From assembly GCF_000175615.1 (NCBI RefSeq), contig NZ_ACVO01000001.1, forward strand, positions 9,594 to 73,593: 64,000 nucleotides of DNA, in the 5' to 3' direction. The notes beneath the pieces were generated by a model, which was given only the letters and a program-made list of their open reading frames with translations, ran no database searches and was not told the DNA's origin. Each line of letters opens with the position of its first letter. Within the stretch, counting starts at the first letter, position 1. The stretch is from Rothia mucilaginosa ATCC 25296. Lineage in GTDB: Bacteria > Actinomycetota > Actinomycetes > Actinomycetales > Micrococcaceae. Below, piece by piece: positions 59,104 to 64,000 of this stretch. A program made the translations under genes and the position numbers.

Positions 59104-60825
59104 TTGGGAAAACGAAACCGTAAGGTGGTCTCTGCGAGTCTGGCGACAGCACTGGTTGCTTCCGGAAGCCCCTACGTAGCCTCATTTGCTCAAGATCTGC
59201 AGGAGGCAGCGTCTCAGGTTCCGCCCAACCCTGTCGGCACCGCAAGCCAAACCCTGGACCCCACCGCAAACGCGGCATCTTCCTCTCAGACGGCAGTACC
59301 CACGCTCGCAACCGTGAGCGCATGGCCCACCGCTCAGGGGGACAATAAGACTGACAAAGCGCAGGCAGAGCCCACCGCTCAGCCTAGCGCTTCTTCGAGT
59401 GCTCAGCCCACTGTTAGTGCTGAGCCTTCCGCAAGTGCTACGCCCAGCCCGGATGCGAACGCTACCGCGCAGCCTACTGCCGAGCCCACCGCTTCTGCTA
59501 GTGCGACTGCAAGCCCGAGTGCTGCGGCGAGTCCTAGCGTAGAGCCCTCTAAGGATGCAACCGCTGAACCTACCGCTACGCCGACTGTAGCTCCTAGCGC
59601 AAGTGCCGAACCCAGTGTTGCTCCTACCGCAACTCCGACGGCTGAGCCGACTGTAGCTCCGACTGCGGAGCCTACGGTCCAGCCGACGGCAGAACCTACT
59701 GTTGCTCCCACTCCGGAGCCGACCGTTGCGCCTACTGCGGAGCCCACCGTGGAACCCACTCAGGATCCGATTCCTGAGCCTACGGTAGAGCCCACTCCTG
59801 AACCTACTCCCGAGCCGACCAAGGACGTAACTCCCGAGCCGACCCCGGAGCCTACTCAGGATCCGACTCCCGAGCCGAATCCGGAGCCCACTCCTGAACC
59901 TACTCCCGAGCCGACGAAGGACGTAACTCCCGAGCCGACCCAGGACCCCGCTCCGGAACCGAATCCGGTGCCCGCTCCTGAACCGACCAAGGACGTAACT
60001 CCCGAGCCGACTCAGGAACCGAGCGAGGCACCCACCCAGGATCCTTCTCAGGTTCCGGTCGTCCCGGCCCCGGTTCAGGATCCGACTCAGGAGCCCTCTA
60101 AGGAAGCTAAGCAAGAGCCGACTAACGAGCCGACCAAGGACGCGGTCATCCCCGTGATTCCGGTAGCTCCCGTAGCTCCGGTAGAGGATAACAAGGACAG
60201 CTCGGACTCCAAATCGGTTACCCCGATCGAGACCGAACCTGTTGCTCCGATTCCTCCGGCGAACAACCCGGTGACCGTCCCCGGCAATCGCCAGGAAGTC
60301 TCTGGGGAAGATGTCATCATCTCCATTGAGCTTCCGCGACCGGGCAACTCCTCTGAATCCTCAAGTTCCTCTTCGGGATCTTCGAGCTCTTCACCGAGCA
60401 AGGCACCGAGCGACAGGCTTGATGGCGACGATGACGATCCGTTGCGTTCTGGCGGCACCACCCTCGGACGAATCGCAGCTAATAACGGCTCGAATGACTC
60501 CATCCCCGGTGCGGCAGACTGGGTTGCTGGATACCTCTCGCGTAATAAGACCGACGAGGACCACTCCCACGAGGCAAGCCCCTCGAGCTCCTCAAGCTCG
60601 GTATCGGCTTCGAAATCGCCTAGCTCCTCCACCTCGGCTAGCGCCAGCCGCTCCGCAAAGAGCGTGGCAAAGGCTGACGGCGCGAATGCCGCCCAGGAGC
60701 AGGCCGTGAAGAATGCGGACGCGGACGATTCCGGACTTTCCGGCATTGCACCGCTGATCCTCTTCTCACTCATCGGTCTGGTGCTGATTGCTCTGGCAAT
60801 CCGCTACTTCAGCCGCGGAGCATAA
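59104..60825 (+). CDS. Pro/Thr/Glu-repeat surface protein with C-terminal membrane anchor
   Basis: I do not recognise this 573-residue protein. TTG at 59104 is the start, with AAGGA upstream. A signal peptide (about 1-30) precedes a low-complexity Ala/Ser/Thr region. A long repeat stalk (about 90-340) follows, made of PTAEP, PTVAP, then PTPEP units with interspersed TKDVTPEP. Next comes a Ser-rich part and a short globular-looking segment near 440-490 (GTTLGRIAANNGSNDS). The protein ends in the membrane helix IAPLILFSLIGLVLIALAI and RYFSRGA. No LPXTG motif is seen. It probably spans the wall as a stalk. The stalk resembles the shorter one in the siderophore-locus surface protein. Confidence 0.78.
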   Translation: MGKRNRKVVSASLATALVASGSPYVASFAQDLQEAASQVPPNPVGTASQTLDPTANAASSSQTAVPTLATVSAWPTAQGDNKTDKAQAEPTAQPSASSSAQPTVSAEPSASATPSPDANATAQPTAEPTASASATASPSAAASPSVEPSKDATAEPTATPTVAPSASAEPSVAPTATPTAEPTVAPTAEPTVQPTAEPTVAPTPEPTVAPTAEPTVEPTQDPIPEPTVEPTPEPTPEPTKDVTPEPTPEPTQDPTPEPNPEPTPEPTPEPTKDVTPEPTQDPAPEPNPVPAPEPTKDVTPEPTQEPSEAPTQDPSQVPVVPAPVQDPTQEPSKEAKQEPTNEPTKDAVIPVIPVAPVAPVEDNKDSSDSKSVTPIETEPVAPIPPANNPVTVPGNRQEVSGEDVIISIELPRPGNSSESSSSSSGSSSSSPSKAPSDRLDGDDDDPLRSGGTTLGRIAANNGSNDSIPGAADWVAGYLSRNKTDEDHSHEASPSSSSSSVSASKSPSSSTSASASRSAKSVAKADGANAAQEQAVKNADADDSGLSGIAPLILFSLIGLVLIALAIRYFSRGA

Positions 60826-60851
60826 GGCGAACATAACGCGTAAGAATACGC

Positions 60852-60857
60852 GATAAT
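60852..60857 (+). promoter_or_regulatory. -10 element of a likely leaderless thiL transcript
   Basis: GATAAT ends seven bases before the GTG at 60865. No usable ribosome-binding site is present for that start. Confidence 0.4.
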
Positions 60858-60864
60858 AGAGGAT

Positions 60865-62259
60865 GTGAATCCTCAGACTTTTAGCGAAACGCGGGACAAC
60901 CCCATGCGAGAGACACCTCTCTCAAAGCTGGGGGAGTCCCGCGTTCTGCGCGCTTTCATGCCGATTATCAACGCCCACAACGAGCAGGTTGCCGCTGCGG
61001 CACGCCAGGCGGGGCGCATCGAACCCCTCGAGGTGGGCCCCGGTGACGACTGTGCCGTCCTCGCCGCGCCCGCGCCCGGTCAGCGTACCGTGGTCACCAC
61101 CGACACTCTCGTTGAGGACCAGGACTTCATGAACCTCTGGCCCGGCGGTATCGCACGTGCGGGTGAGGGCGGTGAGTTCATTCTGGAACCTGCCCGTAGC
61201 AGCGGCTACGATGTGGGGCGCAAAGCCGCGACCCAGAACCTCGCCGACGTTGCCGCCATGGGGGCACGCCCGGCGAGCCTCTTCATCTCTTTGAGCCTGC
61301 CCGGTAGCACGCCTTACGGCTGGATTGACGGCTTCGCCCACGGCATTGTGGACGGAATCAACGCCTGCGGAGCCACCGAATGTGTGATTGGCGGCGGCGA
61401 TATTGGCGACTCCACCGAAATGTCGGTGACCGTCACAGCCCTCGGCTACACGGATTGCGCCGTGCTGCGCTCCGGCGCACGCCCCGGTGACACTATCGCC
61501 CTGGCGGGGCGTACCGCCTGGTCCGATGCTGGTCTGCGCCTGCTGCTCAACCCTCTCTCCCTGCCCGCCACGGCACTGCTGCGTGCCATCGCCGCAGGTC
61601 AGAGTGTTGAGGCGGCGCTGGGCGCGGGGGCTCAGGCGTGGGCTCAGCGGCAAGCTGAAGGTACTGGTGCTCTTCCTGCTGGCGCTCTTCCCGAGGGGCT
61701 CATCGAGCTCGCCCGCACCCTCACCCCCGAAGATGCCGCGCACATGATTACGGTCTGCGAGCGCGCCGTCGCATCGCAGCACCACCCGGTCAGCCCCATC
61801 CCCGCCGGTGAGGTGGCGCGCCAGCATAAGGCAAGCTCCATGCTGGATCTTTCCGACGGACTCGTAAAGGACGCTGGGCGAGTTGCCGCCGCCTCCGGGG
61901 TGCAGATGCGCCTCGACCGTGCCGCCGTGGATGCGTTCGCCGAGCCGCTGCTACCGTTGGCGCGCCTGCTGCTGGCGATTGGTGAGCGCAACGAGGCGGG
62001 GGAGAGCCCCGCATCCCTGGCGCGCACCTTCGTGCTGGTTGGCGGGGAAGACCACGGCCTGCTGGCGACCTTCCCCGGTGAGGTGCCCGAAGAGTTCGTG
62101 CCCCTGGGCACCTGCGTTGCGGACGCCCCGGAGCGCGGTCTGAGCGCCGAACTCTACGGTGCCGAGCGCCGCCACAATGCGGTGACCGGCGCGGCGGTCG
62201 TGATGGACGGCCGCTCCCTGGACGGCATGGGCTGGGAACACTACGGGGCTTCCGCGTAG
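60865..62259 (+). CDS. thiL: Thiamine-monophosphate kinase
   Basis: It phosphorylates thiamine monophosphate to the diphosphate cofactor. The PurM-like fold shows VGPGDDCAVL near residue 57, TTDTLVEDQDF near 78, AATQNLADVAAMGARPASL near 120, GGGDIGDS near 178 and SMLDLSDGLVKDAGRVA near 328. At 464 residues it is longer than the usual 310-350. The excess is a short N-terminal extension and an insert of about 75 residues (roughly 230-310) before the last motif. GTG at 60865 (leaderless) is chosen; ATG at 60904 is the alternative. Confidence 0.9.
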   Translation: MNPQTFSETRDNPMRETPLSKLGESRVLRAFMPIINAHNEQVAAAARQAGRIEPLEVGPGDDCAVLAAPAPGQRTVVTTDTLVEDQDFMNLWPGGIARAGEGGEFILEPARSSGYDVGRKAATQNLADVAAMGARPASLFISLSLPGSTPYGWIDGFAHGIVDGINACGATECVIGGGDIGDSTEMSVTVTALGYTDCAVLRSGARPGDTIALAGRTAWSDAGLRLLLNPLSLPATALLRAIAAGQSVEAALGAGAQAWAQRQAEGTGALPAGALPEGLIELARTLTPEDAAHMITVCERAVASQHHPVSPIPAGEVARQHKASSMLDLSDGLVKDAGRVAAASGVQMRLDRAAVDAFAEPLLPLARLLLAIGERNEAGESPASLARTFVLVGGEDHGLLATFPGEVPEEFVPLGTCVADAPERGLSAELYGAERRHNAVTGAAVVMDGRSLDGMGWEHYGASA

Positions 62260-62516
62260 GAGTTCCACCGAGTGCCGCGAGGTGCGTGCGGTTTGTAGTT
62301 TAGTCCGTGCTTTCATCCTCCGTGCTTTTCATCCCGCGGGATAGACGACGGGCAATACCGTACATTTAACCGAAATTGCCTAGAATAGAAGTACGAAATA
62401 GGCTGGATTCCGCCCGTGCCGCGGGCGCCGAGAAATCAGCCGGGAACTAGCCGGGAAATCAGTCGGGAACTAGCCGAGAACCACGCGAAACTGACGAAAC
62501 CGACGAGGAGGGTAGC

Positions 62517-63827
62517 GTGAACGCAGAACAGAACCAGCGCACCGAAGAGCGCGAGATTTACCGCCGCGCCTGCGTGCGCGCCTACCGCTTCGGCGTAGCG
62601 TGGTCCACCGCCGCCCGCACCACCATCGAACGCTACCGCGAGGCGCTCAACGAGCTCAACGGGTTCCCCGTGCCCGATAAGGACACCGGCTCCAATATCG
62701 CCCACACCCTGCTGACCCTGACCGAAGAGTTTGAGCGGGGCATGGAGCAGGTTCTGCCCAACGAGAGTCTGCCCAGTGAGGTTCTGCCCGCTGGCGAAAA
62801 TCCCGGCGGGGAGGGCACGTGCGTGCCCGAGGCGGCGGGTACCTCCGAAGAAGAAACCCTTGCCCACCTGTGGATTCAGCTGGGCGGAATCTACGAGCAC
62901 GCGATTATGCGCGCATCCCGCGTGGCGCGCGGCAACTCCGGTACTCTGCTCTGCGCCTGGGCGCTGGAGGCGGTGCGCAGCTACTGGTTCCTGCCCGGAA
63001 ACCTCGCCCAGGAGCTTGGCGATGCGGCTGCCGAGTTGCCGCTCGTGCGCGCCCTGGAAGCAGACTACGAGCGTGTGCTGGCTGGCGGTTCCCTGCCGAA
63101 GCACCGCGAAGTGAAACTGGAGTACGCCCACGCGGAGGCGCGCGCGATGGCGTTCGCGGCTGAGCGTATTCGTGCCAGCGTGGGGGAGCAGATGGTGCCC
63201 TCCACGATGCTGTCGGTCATGGTGGAGCTCGCCCGCCTGGACGCACACTATGATGCATCGCAGGACGCAGAAGTTGCCGATGAGGTGCTGAAAGAGCGTC
63301 GACGTGCGCTGATGCGTGCCGCGCTGGAACGCACCGCGCAGTTCCCGCCCTCGCCCGAGCTTGCCGGTTTCGTGGATGCCGGCGCGCTCGGCTTCTACCT
63401 TGCCGTGGTGCACTCCAACCCGCGTTGGGAAGGTGCGACCCTGAACGAAGCGCAGGTGGAATCCATGCTCCGCGCGCCCTCTGCCGGTGTGACTTCTGTG
63501 GCCGGTTCTGCGGCGCAGGCGGACTCATACCCCGCCGAGCACGCAGAACACGCGGGGCAGAGCGGCTGGGAGCTCATGGGTACGCTGACCTGCGAGCCCC
63601 TCGCCCTGGCGCAGCTACGCCCGGAGCTTGAAGCCATGGGCGACAGCCTGCTCATTACGCCCCTGGACATGGCGGCGGGGCTCTGGGCACTGCACGTGCA
63701 CGTGCCCGACATCGACCCCGCCCGCGAGCTGATTATGGGCTACGGTCAGTGGTCGGATGAGCGTATTTCCTCCCTGGCGGATGGTCGTCACGCCGACCAC
63801 GCGTGCGGTGCGGAGGGCGGAGCATGA
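62517..63827 (+). CDS. DAK2/DhaL-domain protein
   Basis: The 436-residue protein opens with a DhaL-type domain of dihydroxyacetone kinases and FakA. The nucleotide/Mg loop is VPDKDTGSNIAHTL near residue 52, in place of the more usual DGDTG. ASRVARGNSGTLL near 135 is the second loop. The rest resembles the middle domain of FakA-like proteins. In Actinobacteria a gene of this type precedes recG. It may phosphorylate fatty acids or another small substrate with a separate partner. GAGGAGG precedes the GTG. The stop overlaps the next start (ATGA). Confidence 0.82.
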   Translation: MNAEQNQRTEEREIYRRACVRAYRFGVAWSTAARTTIERYREALNELNGFPVPDKDTGSNIAHTLLTLTEEFERGMEQVLPNESLPSEVLPAGENPGGEGTCVPEAAGTSEEETLAHLWIQLGGIYEHAIMRASRVARGNSGTLLCAWALEAVRSYWFLPGNLAQELGDAAAELPLVRALEADYERVLAGGSLPKHREVKLEYAHAEARAMAFAAERIRASVGEQMVPSTMLSVMVELARLDAHYDASQDAEVADEVLKERRRALMRAALERTAQFPPSPELAGFVDAGALGFYLAVVHSNPRWEGATLNEAQVESMLRAPSAGVTSVAGSAAQADSYPAEHAEHAGQSGWELMGTLTCEPLALAQLRPELEAMGDSLLITPLDMAAGLWALHVHVPDIDPARELIMGYGQWSDERISSLADGRHADHACGAEGGA

Positions 63828-64000
63828 GCCCCGCCCGACGTTCCGTGAACCCGCAGCAGGAAGCCCTGGACTTGGGGCTTCCCGAGCCTGCTCCCGCCAA
63901 AACTAAGCCGACAAATTCTAAACCCGCGAAGGTTGAGGCAGCGCAGGGTGAGCCCGTAGATTCTGAGCCCGTAGACCCAACGGCTGTGGAGCCTACCCGC
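63824..64000 (+). CDS. Start of the next gene, probably recG
   Basis: Only 59 codons are present before the window ends. They encode a polar Pro/Ala/Lys/Glu-rich, probably disordered segment with no domain. The ATG overlaps the stop of the DAK2 gene. By the conserved actinobacterial order (DAK2 gene then recG) it is expected to be the RecG helicase, but with an unusual N-terminal extension; nothing visible proves it. Confidence 0.45.
   Translation, partial: MSPARRSVNPQQEALDLGLPEPAPAKTKPTNSKPAKVEAAQGEPVDSEPVDPTAVEPTR

Noticed and set aside
60826-60864. TPP riboswitch before thiL
   Set aside because: The gap is only about 40 bases and lacks the CUGAGA core.

Overview
The window reads as chromosome from a high-GC Gram-positive bacterium (Actinobacteria). 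Family Micrococcaceae, and probably the oral genus Rothia, fits best. The reasons are C/G-ending codon use in housekeeping genes, frequent GTG and TTG starts, several apparently leaderless genes, thiL followed by a DAK2-domain gene, leuCD divergent from an IclR-type regulator, and an enterobactin-type siderophore locus, which has been reported for Rothia mucilaginosa. The genus is an inference from gene content. No rRNA, phage, insertion sequence or CRISPR array is visible.

Regions, left to right. 1-4.9 kb: the end of leuB, then ilvE, a fumarylacetoacetase-fold hydrolase, gltX and a small membrane protein. 5.1-6.5 kb: tRNA-Gly, tRNA-Gln, tRNA-Glu and tRNA-Val, with a decayed tandem duplication behind tRNA-Glu. 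6.6-12 kb: a PD-(D/E)XK-like protein, then def, fmt, rsmB and rpe. 12.3-28.7 kb: the siderophore locus, all on the + strand. It holds a substrate-binding lipoprotein, two related membrane-anchored surface proteins, two FecCD-type permeases, an ATPase, a Fes-like esterase, EntE, a stand-alone aryl carrier protein and an EntF-like C-A-PCP-TE synthetase. 28.8-30.6 kb: an AT-richer insert with two secreted proteins, bounded by near-identical terminator hairpins. 30.6-37.6 kb: aceE (-), tRNA-Val, gnd, cysE (-), cysK (-). 38-43.5 kb: five consecutive, divergent, paralogous lipoprotein genes on the - strand. 44-47.9 kb: a pair of membrane-associated dynamin-like GTPases. 48-51.4 kb: an IclR regulator divergent from leuCD. 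51.5-64 kb: a Tat-exported glycine-rich protein (-), then murA, plsC-like, gpsA, ddl, a Pro-Thr-Glu repeat surface protein, thiL, a DAK2-domain protein and the start of a gene that is probably recG.

The siderophore locus can activate 2,3-dihydroxybenzoate, load it on a carrier, couple it to serine and cyclise the product. It can also import the ferric complex and open it inside the cell. No genes for dihydroxybenzoate synthesis (entC, entA or the isochorismatase part of entB), no exporter and no phosphopantetheinyl transferase are in the window. Candidate DtxR/IdeR-like sites lie before the binding protein and before fes.

The least explained parts are the two surface proteins inside the siderophore operon, the five-lipoprotein array, the hairpin-bounded insert, the stacked hairpins before fes, the short tandem repeats before entF and the long PTE-repeat surface protein.
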